64,000 nt of DNA. Source: Methylocystaceae bacterium. Lineage in GTDB: Bacteria; Pseudomonadota; Alphaproteobacteria; Rhodospirillales; Terasakiellaceae. The notes beneath the pieces are model-generated. The model did no database searches, was not told where the DNA came from, and saw only the letters and a list, made by a program, of their open reading frames with translations. The DNA is taken from the NCBI GenBank assembly GCA_013373205.1, contig JABXIG010000006.1:31240-95239 (forward strand). Direction: 5' to 3'. Position numbers and translations under genes: made by a program. Within the stretch, counting starts at the first letter, position 1. Every line of letters starts with the position of its first letter. This document shows positions 1-7,822 of the stretch, in pieces.

Positions 1-208
1 TGAAAAACCCGGCGATGATAGCAGTGATCAACCCTTTATCAGGTGTGGTTCCTGATGCGATTGCCAAAGCCATAGATAAGGGTAAGGCGACAATAGCAAC
101 TGTAAGACCTGCGATAAAATCGTTCTTGAATTTGTGGACGGTGTAACCTGTTTTCAACAGCAAGTATGATTTGGGTATGAATAAATGCCAGCTATTTTTT
201 GTGTGCAA
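1..208 (-). CDS. SulP-family anion transporter, N-terminal fragment
   Basis: Only the first 69 codons are inside the window; the gene runs off the left edge. The reverse-strand translation contains KNDFIAGLTVAIVALPLSMA followed by LAIASGTTPDKGLITAIIAG, the highly conserved first membrane region of SulP/SLC26 inner-membrane transporters (sulfate, bicarbonate or other anions). No ATG precedes it in frame. The best start is a TTG at 208-206 with an AGG about eight bases upstream, although the frame is open back to about 280. It is divergent from the MarR gene, and tandem palindromes lie in the shared upstream region, so that regulator may control it. The family call is firm; the substrate and exact start are not. 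Confidence 0.8.
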   Translation of the reverse strand, partial: MHTKNSWHLFIPKSYLLLKTGYTVHKFKNDFIAGLTVAIVALPLSMALAIASGTTPDKGLITAIIAGFF

Positions 209-260
209 TTTTTCAACCTGATTATCAGCGCAAGAAGTAAGAGAAGTTGTGTTGTATGTA

Positions 261-307
261 TTGACACACCATTCATTGACATGTCAATAGTTGACTAGTC
301 AATGAAT
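261..307. promoter_or_regulatory. Tandem palindromic operators in a divergent promoter region
   Basis: Two perfect 12-bp palindromes, TTGACATGTCAA (276-287) and TTGACTAGTCAA (291-302), are separated by three bases. They sit inside a longer inverted repeat with arms ATTCATTGAC (271-280) and GTCAATGAAT (298-307). Candidate sigma-70 boxes overlap them on both strands: TTGACA 261-266 with TCAATA 284-289 on plus, and TTGACA 287-282 with TCAATA 264-259 on minus. The layout suits a MarR-type dimer repressing both directions. Binding by the adjacent MarR protein is inferred. Confidence 0.65.
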
Positions 308-326
308 ATCGAAAAGGGGACTTCAT

Positions 327-422
327 ATGCGAATGATTTATCTTCTAAGGAAATCTTTAAGGCATTTTTTTTTGCCGTTTGCACTCGTTCTGGCTCTTTA
401 TAATTATTATTCATTCTTATGA
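327..422 (+). CDS. Putative 31-residue membrane micro-protein
   Basis: A short frame, ATG 327 to TGA 420-422, has a strong ribosome binding site (AAGGGGA, 314-320) six bases upstream. The product has a basic N-terminus (MRMIYLLRKSLRHF) and then a hydrophobic stretch with the core FLPFALVLALY, as in a single-pass membrane peptide. It lies between the tandem palindromes and the MarR gene, 17 bases upstream of the latter, so it would share its transcript. It could instead be a leader peptide. The run of T at 365-373 lies within it. No known family is recognised. Confidence 0.45.
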   Translation: MRMIYLLRKSLRHFFLPFALVLALYNYYSFL

Positions 423-439
423 GATTATGAGGTTAGTAG

Positions 440-886
440 ATGTTTGATGCTAAGGACCAACCCATTGCCGTTGTTTTGCATGATGTTGCTAATAAACTAA
501 AGGTGCGGATTGATAAGAAAGTGCGACCATATAGACTGACAAGAATAAAATGGATGACCCTTTCAATTCTTGAAAAAAGAAATGGTTTAACGCAATCAGA
601 ATTGGCACATGAGCTCGGGGTGAATGGATCAGCGATTGCACGCTTGGTCAGAAGAATGGAAGATCGAGATCTTATTTATCGCCAAAATGACAAAACTGAT
701 CGACGTATGGTCAGGGTTTATATCAAAGAAACGGCCAGACCCGTACTTGATAGCCTTCAAATAATGTCTGATGAAGTCGCACAAGAAGTATTAAAAGGAT
801 TAACACCAAAAGAACAAGATCATTTCTTACAAGCTCTGATCATTATAAAACGGAATTTGTTGAGCTTATCGCAAACAGTTTCTTAA
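440..886 (+). CDS. MarR-family transcriptional regulator
   Basis: The 148-residue length is typical of MarR regulators. A winged-helix core spans about residues 35-100: the recognition segment LTQSELAHELGVNGSAIARL is followed by VRRMEDRDLIYRQ and the wing DKTDRRMVRVYI. Flanking helices would form the dimer interface. The upstream region holds two 12-bp palindromes, so autoregulation and control of the divergent SulP gene are likely. The ligand cannot be predicted. The family call is secure; targets are inferred from position. Confidence 0.9.
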   Translation: MFDAKDQPIAVVLHDVANKLKVRIDKKVRPYRLTRIKWMTLSILEKRNGLTQSELAHELGVNGSAIARLVRRMEDRDLIYRQNDKTDRRMVRVYIKETARPVLDSLQIMSDEVAQEVLKGLTPKEQDHFLQALIIIKRNLLSLSQTVS

Positions 887-938
887 TTTTTCGGGGTTAG
901 ACTGCTTGATTTGATTAGCCACGTTACGGGGTAGAAAA

Positions 939-1229
939 ATGTACGGTGATATAAAGTCACAAATCTTGGGATTATTTCCATTTAATTATGATGCGACCCT
1001 TATTCTTCTAGGGGTGCTGATCTGGTTAATCGGCGGCCTGGTCTTTCGTCTGCCCATGACCAAGCTGGTGAGTCTGGTGCCGATTATTATTTTAGGCGTG
1101 GCTATGGAAATCTCAGATGTGATGTTTCTGGCTCAAGCCCCTGTGCGGGCGGTTTCTGATTTTGCCTTTCTTGTTGTTCCGGTTCTGATTGTGGTATTCT
1201 TTCAGCATCAAGGCTGGGCACGAACCTAG
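939..1229 (+). CDS. Small integral membrane protein, unknown function
   Basis: A 96-residue protein with three predicted membrane segments, about residues 18-36, 43-62 and 70-90. Its last residues (QHQGWART) are polar and basic. I recognise no domain or catalytic motif. It is followed 28 bases later by the ferredoxin-like gene and the dapF-mtaB-ftsY series on the same strand, so it may be the first gene of that transcript. The start ATG follows a purine-rich GGGGTAGAAAA segment. Confidence 0.7.
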   Translation: MYGDIKSQILGLFPFNYDATLILLGVLIWLIGGLVFRLPMTKLVSLVPIIILGVAMEISDVMFLAQAPVRAVSDFAFLVVPVLIVVFFQHQGWART

Positions 1230-1257
1230 CCAGTAACTCATAAAAATTTGAGAAACT

Positions 1258-1908
1258 ATGGTTACGTACAACGAAATCGACGATATGCTCAAGCCCATTG
1301 GCTTTTGCTTGCGCGGCGGCTTTAAAGACAAGCTGACGACCATTCTGGTCGGGAATGTGGGCTCGGATATCTGGAAGATGTTTGGCGCTGAATATGATGA
1401 TTGGGTGGAACCGGACCCGCTGGATAACTGGACACGCACGCATTTGTTAAATATTGCCCACAAGCTGGATTGCAAGGTGGTGTTCCCGTTTGAAGGTCCG
1501 CGGTATGCGCCCTTTCAAAAATGGGCGATGAAAGCCGATAGTGTTTTTCCAAGTCCGCTCGGCCCGCTGATTCACCCTGTATATGGCCTGTGGCATGCCT
1601 ATCGGGGCGCGTTTGTCTTTGACGGTGAGGTCAAGGGTATTCCCGAAAAACCGAAGATGAAATCACCCTGCGAAAAATGCCATAAAAAGCCATGTTTAAA
1701 AGTCTGCCCTGTTCAGGCGTTTGATGGGGAAACCTATAAAGTCCCGTCTTGTATGGATTATCTTAGTTTGAATGTGGATAGTGACTGTATGAAATTGGGC
1801 TGCATGGCGCGTCGTGCCTGTCCCGTGGGCGAGAAATTTTCTTACAAGCCGGAACATGGTCACTTCCATATGGATCGTTTTTTACGTTCCCGCATGGTTA
1901 GGGCCTAG
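1258..1908 (+). CDS. 4Fe-4S dicluster ferredoxin-like protein
   Basis: A 216-residue cytoplasmic protein. The C-terminal third has two cysteine groups. The first is CEKCHKKPCLKVCP, a standard 4Fe-4S spacing. The second is C(MDY), DC, GC and ACPVG, giving four more cysteines, so two clusters are likely. The N-terminal 130 residues lack cysteines apart from scattered ones and resemble the substrate or partner part of QueG-like and related ferredoxin-domain proteins. It sits directly upstream of dapF. An electron-transfer or maturation role is inferred; the partner is unknown. It is shorter than QueG and lacks that enzyme's full N-terminal domain, so QueG itself is unlikely. Confidence 0.7.
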   Translation: MVTYNEIDDMLKPIGFCLRGGFKDKLTTILVGNVGSDIWKMFGAEYDDWVEPDPLDNWTRTHLLNIAHKLDCKVVFPFEGPRYAPFQKWAMKADSVFPSPLGPLIHPVYGLWHAYRGAFVFDGEVKGIPEKPKMKSPCEKCHKKPCLKVCPVQAFDGETYKVPSCMDYLSLNVDSDCMKLGCMARRACPVGEKFSYKPEHGHFHMDRFLRSRMVRA

Positions 1909-1941
1909 ACTCTTTCAGCAATTTAGACCATATAACAGCTT

Positions 1942-2775
1942 ATGTTACCCTTTGTGAAAATGCATGGGCTTGGCAATGACTTTATTGTCCTTGATGCCCG
2001 TGAAAACCCGATAGATTTAACTGTGGCGCAAGTGCAGGCGATGGCCGACCGACGCACAGGGGCGGGTTGTGATCAGTTTATCGTTATGGAACCGGCGCGC
2101 AGTGACGCGGCCGATGTTTTCATGCGCATCCGCAATGCCGATGGCAATGAAGTCGAAGCCTGCGGCAATGCGACACGTTGTATTGCACGTCTGGTGATGG
2201 ATGAAACGGGTAAAAAAGATGTGGTAGTGGAAACTGTTGTCGGACTGTTAACAGCCAATGATGCAGGCGACACCGTCACCGTCAATATGGGGCCAGCGCG
2301 TCTGGATTGGACAGATATTCCGGTAGCTGAAGAATGTGATACCCTGAACATGCCCTTGACTGTGGGCCCGTTGGAAGGTCCGGTCGGGGTGAATGTGGGC
2401 AATCCCCATGCGGTGTTTTTTGTTGATGATTGCGAAGCTATCGATCTGACGGTGGATGGCCCTCATGTGGAAACACATCCTTTTTTCCCGGAGCGTACAA
2501 ACGTGGAAGTGGTGACCAAGCTTGATGATGGGTCCTTGCGCATGCGCGTCTGGGAACGTGGGGTTGGTATTACCCAAGCCTGTGGCACCGGGGCGTGCGC
2601 GGTTCTGGTTGCGGCCGTACGTCGTGGTATTATCGAAGGCCGCAAAGCCGATGTTATTCTGGATGGCGGCACTTTATCGATTGAATGGCTGGAAAATGGC
2701 GAGATTTTAATGACAGGTCCGGCCAGCACAGCTTTTAGCGGCGCCTTTGATGCGTCCATTTATCCCGGGATGTAA
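1942..2775 (+). CDS. dapF: Diaminopimelate epimerase
   Basis: DapF (277 residues) converts LL- to meso-diaminopimelate in the lysine and peptidoglycan precursor pathway. The N-terminus MLPFVKMHGLGNDF is diagnostic. The two catalytic cysteines lie in EACGNATRC (about residue 73) and ACGTGACAV (about residue 214), each in one half of the pseudo-symmetric fold. It is six bases upstream of mtaB. The dapF-mtaB-ftsY order is common in Alphaproteobacteria, and lysA in this window (33656-34915) encodes the last lysine step. Confidence 0.97.
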   Translation: MLPFVKMHGLGNDFIVLDARENPIDLTVAQVQAMADRRTGAGCDQFIVMEPARSDAADVFMRIRNADGNEVEACGNATRCIARLVMDETGKKDVVVETVVGLLTANDAGDTVTVNMGPARLDWTDIPVAEECDTLNMPLTVGPLEGPVGVNVGNPHAVFFVDDCEAIDLTVDGPHVETHPFFPERTNVEVVTKLDDGSLRMRVWERGVGITQACGTGACAVLVAAVRRGIIEGRKADVILDGGTLSIEWLENGEILMTGPASTAFSGAFDASIYPGM

Positions 2776-2781
2776 TTAGTC

Positions 2782-4026
2782 ATGAGCGAGGCCAAAGTCG
2801 TCACGCTGGGATGTCGGCTCAACACCTATGAATCGGAAGTCATGCGCAAAAATGCGCGTGAAGCCGGTCTGGAAAATGCTGTCATCATCAATACCTGCGC
2901 GGTGACGGGCGAAGCGGTACGCCAAGCGCGCCAAACTATCCGCAAATTGCGCAAAACCGATCCAGATGCCAAGATCATTGTGACCGGATGTGCCGCCCAA
3001 ATTGATCCGCAAGCCTTTGCCGAAATGGACGAGGTGGATCGTGTTATTGGTAATAAGGAAAAGCTGGAAGTCGAGAGTTTCTTACCGGAACGGACCGAGC
3101 TGATTGAAGTCACCGATATTATGGAAGTCAAGGAAACCGCCAATCATTTGATTGACGGCTTTGATGGCCATACCCGCGCGTTTATCGAGGTTCAGCAAGG
3201 CTGCGATCATCGCTGCACCTTCTGCATCATCCCCTTTGGCCGCGGACCCAACCGATCTGTCCCTATTGGAGAGATTGTGGATCGGGTGAAAAACTTGGTG
3301 GAACGGGGCTATCGTGAAGTCGTGCTGACCGGGGTGGATGTGACCTCTTACGGACCGGACCTGCCGGGCAAACCGACTTTTGGGCAGATGGTGCGCCGGG
3401 TTCTCTCGAATGTGCCGGAACTACCACGCCTGCGATTAAGCTCGCTTGATCCTGCGGCTATTGATGATGATCTGTTAGATGTGATCGCCCATGATGAACG
3501 CTTGATGCCGCATTTTCACCTGAGTTTGCAGGCGGGCGAAGATATGGTCCTCAAACGCATGAAGCGCCGCCATACGGTATCCGATGCCATTGCTTTATGT
3601 GATAAAATTCGTATTCGCCGTCCTGATGCGGTCTTTGGTGCGGATATCATTGCAGGCTTTCCGACCGAAGATGAGGCGATGTTTGAAACGACGTTGGAAA
3701 CGCTGGAACGTTGCAAAATCACCTTTGCCCATGTGTTCCCGTTCAGCCCGCGCGAAGGTACGCCCGCTGCGCGCATGCCACAGGTGGCGGGGAATATCCG
3801 CAAAGAACGTGCCGCCAAAATCCGCGCTCTTGGGGAAGCCGCGCTGGATGAGTTTATGGAATCTCGATTGGGCAAAACCGTTTCGGTACTGGTTGAAAAA
3901 AATAATGCCGGACATTGCGAACATTATTGTCCCGTGCAGTTGACAAGCGATGTGGAAGCAGGCCAAATCGTGGCCGCAAAAGTAATAAAGATTCAAGACG
4001 GTAGTCTTATTGGGGAAGTGATTTAA
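2782..4026 (+). CDS. mtaB: tRNA t6A37 methylthiotransferase
   Basis: The 414-residue radical-SAM enzyme adds a methylthio group to threonylcarbamoyladenosine at tRNA position 37 (t6A to ms2t6A). The N-terminal UPF0004 domain starts with VVTLGCRLNTYESE. The radical-SAM motif CDHRCTFCIIPFGRG (about residues 141-155) gives the CxxxCxxC cluster ligands. A TRAM-like domain forms the C-terminus. The motif CRLN and the length fit MtaB rather than MiaB or RimO. It abuts ftsY with one base between them. Confidence 0.95.
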   Translation: MSEAKVVTLGCRLNTYESEVMRKNAREAGLENAVIINTCAVTGEAVRQARQTIRKLRKTDPDAKIIVTGCAAQIDPQAFAEMDEVDRVIGNKEKLEVESFLPERTELIEVTDIMEVKETANHLIDGFDGHTRAFIEVQQGCDHRCTFCIIPFGRGPNRSVPIGEIVDRVKNLVERGYREVVLTGVDVTSYGPDLPGKPTFGQMVRRVLSNVPELPRLRLSSLDPAAIDDDLLDVIAHDERLMPHFHLSLQAGEDMVLKRMKRRHTVSDAIALCDKIRIRRPDAVFGADIIAGFPTEDEAMFETTLETLERCKITFAHVFPFSPREGTPAARMPQVAGNIRKERAAKIRALGEAALDEFMESRLGKTVSVLVEKNNAGHCEHYCPVQLTSDVEAGQIVAAKVIKIQDGSLIGEVI

Positions 4027-4027
4027 C

Positions 4028-4957
4028 ATGTCAGAAAAAAAAGGCTGGTTATCCCGCCTGAAAGCAGGCTTAAGCAAATCGTCAAGCAAATTGACCAGCG
4101 GTATTGGGGACCTGTTCACCAAACGCAAGCTGGATGATGAGGCCTTGGAAGAATTAGAAGACCTGCTGATTACCTCTGACATGGGGGTGAGCACGGCCGC
4201 TAAAATCGTCAAAGGGATCGCCAAAAATCGTTTTGGCAAAGATATCAGTACGGAAGAATTAAAAGCCGCGCTGGCCGACGAAATTACGCCAATTTTGGAA
4301 CCTGTGACCAAGCCGTTGATGGTGGATACGGGCCGTAAACCCCATGTGGTGCTGGTCTGTGGGGTGAATGGTTCGGGGAAAACCACGACCATTGGCAAAT
4401 TGTCTAAAATCTATAGCGAACAGGGCTTGAAAGTCATGCTGGCCGCCGGCGATACGTTTCGCGCGGCAGCAGTTGAACAGCTTAAAGTCTGGGGGGATCG
4501 CACCAATGTTCCTGTGATTGCCAAAGAAACTGGCGCCGATGCTGCCGCCCTTGCGTTTGATGCGGTCAGTGAAGCGCAAAAGCAAGGCGTTGATGTATTG
4601 TTGATCGACACCGCAGGACGTTTGCAAAATAAAGCGCATCTGATGGATGAACTTAAGAAAGTTGTGCGTGTCATCAAGAAAGTCGATGAAACAGCGCCCC
4701 ATGACACGGTTTTGGTGCTGGATTCTACCGTCGGTCAAAATGCCCACAGTCAGGTTGAAACCTTTGATAAAATTGTCGATGTGACGGGTCTGATCGTGAC
4801 GAAACTGGATGGGACGGCCAAAGGCGGTGTCACAGTTTCACTGGCTGAAAAATTTGCTAAACCTGTTCATGCCATTGGTGTGGGGGAAGCTGCAGAAGAT
4901 TTGCGTCCCTTTGAAGCCCGCGCATTTGCCAATGCCCTGGTTGGCTTGGAAGACTGA
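4028..4957 (+). CDS. ftsY: Signal recognition particle receptor
   Basis: FtsY docks SRP-ribosome complexes at the inner membrane. The 309 residues comprise an N-domain helical bundle followed by the G-domain, with P-loop GVNGSGKTTTIGKL, insertion-box region AAGDTFRAAAVEQL, DTAGR and TKLDGTAKGG. The long acidic A-domain of the E. coli protein is absent, as in many Alphaproteobacteria; instead a short basic N-terminus (KKGWLSRLKAG) may touch the membrane. It is the last gene of the plus-strand series and is followed by a palindromic repeat. Confidence 0.97.
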   Translation: MSEKKGWLSRLKAGLSKSSSKLTSGIGDLFTKRKLDDEALEELEDLLITSDMGVSTAAKIVKGIAKNRFGKDISTEELKAALADEITPILEPVTKPLMVDTGRKPHVVLVCGVNGSGKTTTIGKLSKIYSEQGLKVMLAAGDTFRAAAVEQLKVWGDRTNVPVIAKETGADAAALAFDAVSEAQKQGVDVLLIDTAGRLQNKAHLMDELKKVVRVIKKVDETAPHDTVLVLDSTVGQNAHSQVETFDKIVDVTGLIVTKLDGTAKGGVTVSLAEKFAKPVHAIGVGEAAEDLRPFEARAFANALVGLED

Positions 4958-4970
4958 TTTTTCCTAAGCA

Positions 4971-5030
4971 GTCATTCCCGCGAAAGCAGGGATCTTGTAG
5001 ATGGAAGACCCCGGCTTTCGCCGGGGTGAC
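4971..5030. repeat. Palindromic intergenic repeat, probable bidirectional terminator
   Basis: A 60-bp imperfect palindrome opens with GTCATTCCCGCGAAAGCAGG and closes with CGGCTTTCGCCGGGGTGAC. Its 3' half contains a perfect hairpin, CCCCGGC-TTTC-GCCGGGG, at 5009-5026. It lies between convergent ftsY and gcvH. Relatives with the same GTCA/TGAC ends or GCGAA/TTCGC cores occur at 25720-25749, 60672-60755 and 61891-61950. It belongs to the REP-like elements common between alphaproteobacterial genes. Confidence 0.7.
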
Positions 5031-5049
5031 AATATAAGTGATTATCTGC

Positions 5050-5424
5050 TTAGTCCAGACCTTCGCAGAATTTCTTATAAGCTGCTCCGTCCATTAGATC
5101 ATCTAATTCAGAGGCATCTGCGATTGTCATTTTGAAGAACCAGCCGTCGCCTTCTGGAGATGCATTGACCAGTTCAGGCTGATCGTCCAGGGCTTGGTTG
5201 CCTTCGGTGATTTCACCGCTGATCGGAGCATAGATGTCGGATGCTGTTTTTACAGACTCAACAACCGCACAGTCATCACCTTTAGACACTTCTGTGCCGG
5301 CTTCCGGTGTTTCAGCAAAAACAATATCGCCCATGGCATTTTGGGCGTAATCGGTGATGCCGACGGTTGCGATGTCACCTTCTACCAGTACCCATTCGTG
5401 ATCTTCAGTGTATTTAACGCTCAT
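5050..5424 (-). CDS. gcvH: Glycine cleavage system H protein
   Basis: The 124-residue lipoyl carrier shuttles the methylamine intermediate between the P, T and L proteins. The lipoylation lysine lies in [17 protein letters not shown]. The N-terminus [12 protein letters not shown] is typical. It is five bases downstream of gcvT in the same riboswitch-controlled transcript. No gcvP follows; the next gene, ftsY, is convergent, so the P protein must be encoded elsewhere. Confidence 0.97.
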   Translation of the reverse strand: MSVKYTEDHEWVLVEGDIATVGITDYAQNAMGDIVFAETPEAGTEVSKGDDCAVVESVKTASDIYAPISGEITEGNQALDDQPELVNASPEGDGWFFKMTIADASELDDLMDGAAYKKFCEGLD

Positions 5425-5429
5425 GTTTA

Positions 5430-6530
5430 TTAGCCCTTATAGTAACGTTGTGGAACAAACGGTAATTTTGCAATTTCGCCCGGCATGGTTTTACCGCGCA
5501 CGATAAGATTAATTTCAGTGCCGACCTTGGAAAATTCAGTTTTCACATAGCCCATGGCAACGGGTCCGCCAAAGCTGGGACCAAAACCGCCAGAGGTGAT
5601 TTCGCCAATGATGTTGCCATCCTTGTCTGCAATTTCAGTATGCGCGCGCGCAGGGGCACGACCCAGTGGCTTGATGCCGACGCGTTTTCTGCTGACGCCT
5701 TCTGAGAGGTGTTTCATAACCACGTCATGACCGGGGAAGCCGCCTTCTTCGCGACGACGTTTGCCAACGGCCCAATTGAGCGCCCCTTCGATGGGGGAGG
5801 TGGTGGTGTCGATGTCAGAGCCATAAAGACACAGGCCGACTTCTAGGCGCAGACTATCGCGCGCGCCCAGACCAATGGCTTCAACTTCTTCTTCGCCTAA
5901 TAGCTTGCGCGCTAATTCTTCTGCACGGTCAGACGGGACAGAGATTTCATAGCCATCTTCGCCCGTATAGCCGGAACGTGACACAAGGCATGGGATGCCT
6001 GCGATATCAAATTCGCCCATATTCATAAAGATCAATTGATCTATACCCGGGGCAAAACGGTTCAGGATCTCGGCTGCTTTGGGGCCTTGCAGGGCCAACA
6101 ATGCACGGTCTTCCAATAATTCGAGACTGTGGTCGGGCAAAGATGTGGCGATATAGTCAAAATCAGCATCTTTACAGGCGGCGTTTACCACCAGATACAA
6201 GTGGTCTCCACGGTTTGTCACCATGAAGTCATCCCGGATACCGCCTTCTTCATTCATCAACAAAGAATAACGAATACCGTTGTTTGGCAGGCCTTTAATA
6301 TCGCTGGGTGTCAGGCTTTCGATGGCAGTTTGCACATCATCGCCTTTTAACAGGGCCTGCCCCATGTGGGAGACGTCAAACAGGCCGCAGGCTTCACGGG
6401 TGTGCAGATGTTCTTTCATGATGCCCAGTTTATATTGCACAGGCATGTCATAGCCGGCAAAGGGCACCATCTTGCCGCCGAGCTCAAGGTGCAGCGCATG
6501 CAGCGGTGTGGTTTTTAGTGTATCGCTCAA
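5430..6530 (-). CDS. gcvT: Glycine cleavage system aminomethyltransferase (T protein)
   Basis: GcvT (366 residues) transfers the methylene group from the H-protein-bound intermediate to tetrahydrofolate, releasing ammonia. Typical features are the N-terminal [20 protein letters not shown], the folate-binding region around [21 protein letters not shown] and the C-terminal [20 protein letters not shown]. It begins 70 bases downstream of a tandem glycine riboswitch. Its ribosome binding site (AGGAAC/GGAGG region, 6531-6540) is clear. Confidence 0.97.
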   Translation of the reverse strand: MSDTLKTTPLHALHLELGGKMVPFAGYDMPVQYKLGIMKEHLHTREACGLFDVSHMGQALLKGDDVQTAIESLTPSDIKGLPNNGIRYSLLMNEEGGIRDDFMVTNRGDHLYLVVNAACKDADFDYIATSLPDHSLELLEDRALLALQGPKAAEILNRFAPGIDQLIFMNMGEFDIAGIPCLVSRSGYTGEDGYEISVPSDRAEELARKLLGEEEVEAIGLGARDSLRLEVGLCLYGSDIDTTTSPIEGALNWAVGKRRREEGGFPGHDVVMKHLSEGVSRKRVGIKPLGRAPARAHTEIADKDGNIIGEITSGGFGPSFGGPVAMGYVKTEFSKVGTEINLIVRGKTMPGEIAKLPFVPQRYYKG

Positions 6531-6599
6531 AGGAGGTTCCTTTCTGATAGAGACGAGACCAAAACAAATTGATTGTTACAAACAACAATCAACAACTTG

Positions 6600-6811
6600 G
6601 CCCCCCTCTGTCATGGAACCTGAAAGATTCCCCCACGAGCCTATGCGTATGGGGTTTCCTCGTCGGTGGAAACGTCTTGCAACGCTTCACTTTCCAGAGT
6701 CTCATCACCCAGCGGTCCAACAGCCTGAGAGTTTAGCAGGGGCGCATGCTCCTTCGGCGGATGCCAAAAGTCGTCACGGCACCTCTCTCCCGCATGGGGT
6801 CATCTGATGTG
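6600..6811 (-). ncRNA. Tandem glycine riboswitch upstream of gcvT
   Basis: Read on the minus strand, the leader carries two successive glycine aptamers. The first (about 6811-6700) has GAGAGAGGTGCC, GCCGAAGGAGCA and CTCAGGC, then GGACCGC and ACTCTGG. The second (about 6690-6600) has CGACGAGGAAACC, GAATCTTTCAGGTTCC and GACAGAGGGGG. These are the conserved core elements of the gcvT riboswitch. Two glycine-binding domains in series, as here, are the common form in Proteobacteria and would control gcvT-gcvH. The boundaries are approximate. Confidence 0.93.
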
Positions 6812-6817
6812 AGAGAC

Positions 6818-6846
6818 ATTGTATAGATGGGGCTAAGTTGGGTCAA
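6818..6846 (-). promoter_or_regulatory. Sigma-70 promoter of the riboswitch-gcvT-gcvH transcript
   Basis: On the minus strand TTGACC (6846-6841) and TACAAT (6823-6818) are separated by exactly 17 bases. Transcription would start near 6811, at the first base of the glycine aptamer, which agrees independently with the riboswitch boundary. Confidence 0.75.
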
Positions 6847-7243
6847 TCGGGATTCTGGGAAAACTGTTTCGAGCAATAAAGTCCAAATTCCCCCTAGATT
6901 GAACGAAGTTTTAGGTCTTTTTTCTTTGTGTTTAATTCCTTAGAAATTTTGTTGTTTTTCCCTTAATCGCCTTTACATTTCCGATTAATAATCCAGGAAA
7001 ATTAGGAAAATTCCGGGGCCAGCCTCGAAATTAAATTATGTATTCAAAAATATCAGTGACAGTTTCCAATTCAAGGGGAAGCGGTTTTTGAAAACGAAAA
7101 AAGGAGGAGCGACACGATGGTCGGACTCCTCCTGTTGGCTCATTCTTATATGACAGATTGAACACTAAAGTAAAGAATAAAACATGAACATAAGGGTGAA
7201 ATGTACATTCTTGTCTCAGATGTATTGACTCAATTGCGTTCCT
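6847..7243. other. AT-rich intergenic stretch with no convincing gene
   Basis: About 400 bases separate the gcvT promoter from the regulator at 7289. The only structure I can support is the minus-strand terminator at 7097-7133. Frames found on either strand are short, have no ribosome binding site and look random. A small RNA running leftward from about 7230 to the terminator is possible. Confidence 0.5.
7097..7133 (-). terminator. Rho-independent terminator, minus strand
   Basis: The arms AGGAGGAG (7102-7109) and CTCCTCCT (7126-7133) pair perfectly, an inner CGAC/GTCG extends the stem, and six A residues (7097-7102) give a T tract on the minus strand. No protein gene on the minus strand ends here, so it may end a small RNA or stop antisense transcription toward gcvT. 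Confidence 0.65.
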
Positions 7244-7263
7244 TATATAGAACGTTCTATATA
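7244..7263. promoter_or_regulatory. 20-bp perfect palindromic operator
   Basis: TATATAGAACGTTCTATATA is a perfect palindrome centred between 7253 and 7254. It lies 26-45 bases before the start of the XRE-cupin regulator and probably overlaps its promoter. A dimeric helix-turn-helix protein, most simply the adjacent regulator, is the likely ligand. Binding is inferred. Confidence 0.65.
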
Positions 7264-7288
7264 TCGAACATTGTTGAGGTCTGTTAGG

Positions 7289-7822
7289 ATGGATAAGCCG
7301 AGCGTGAATACCTTGGGGCGGCATTTGCAGAAATTGCGACAGGAGCGCGGGATTTCTTTGTCGCAGTTGGCCACAGCGGCCGGGATTGCCAAGTCTAATT
7401 TATCCCGTATTGAGCAAGGTAATGGCAATCCGACGCTGGATACCATTTGGCGCTTGGCAATTCAGCTGAAGGTGCCGTTTAGTACCTTGATTGCCCCCAT
7501 TTCCGGTCCCATTGGCGATGATGCGGTAGAGGTTCGCCTGATCGATCATGGTGAGGATGATCCGGCGGTGGATGTGTACTGGATGTCCTGTGCGCCCCAT
7601 ACGGAACGCAATGCCGAGGGTCATTCCCCGGGGGCCAGTGAGTCTGTGACGGTGATTTCTGGTGAATTGGAGGTTGGACCAAAAGAAAATGTGCGTCTTT
7701 TAAAAGCGGGTGACAGCCATATCTTTCAAGCCGATCTGCCTCATGTCTATCGTGCCCGTGAAGGCTGGGCGACGTTGATGATGACTATTGTCTATGCCAA
7801 AGCCGATGAGGGCGCGTCATGA
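7289..7822 (+). CDS. XRE-family regulator with C-terminal cupin domain
   Basis: A 177-residue protein. Residues about 9-65 form an XRE helix-turn-helix (RQERGISLSQLATAAGIAKS then NLSRIEQGNGNPTLDTIWRL). Residues about 95-170 form a cupin domain with VTVISGELEVGP and DLPHVYRA, expected to bind a small ligand. The ATG at 7289 is preferred over an upstream TTG because GAGGT (7276-7280) sits nine bases before it. The stop overlaps the azlC start by four bases, so it is translationally coupled to the amino-acid exporter genes and probably controls them. A palindrome lies just upstream. Confidence 0.9.
   Translation: MDKPSVNTLGRHLQKLRQERGISLSQLATAAGIAKSNLSRIEQGNGNPTLDTIWRLAIQLKVPFSTLIAPISGPIGDDAVEVRLIDHGEDDPAVDVYWMSCAPHTERNAEGHSPGASESVTVISGELEVGPKENVRLLKAGDSHIFQADLPHVYRAREGWATLMMTIVYAKADEGAS

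Noticed and set aside
3595..4398. 267-codon minus-strand frame opposite mtaB and ftsY
   Set aside because: It runs antisense to two secure genes, has no ribosome binding site and shows no recognisable domain.
7031..7324. 97-codon minus-strand frame in the gcvT-XRE gap
   Set aside because: It spans the terminator hairpin, the 20-bp palindrome and the regulator start, with no ribosome binding site.
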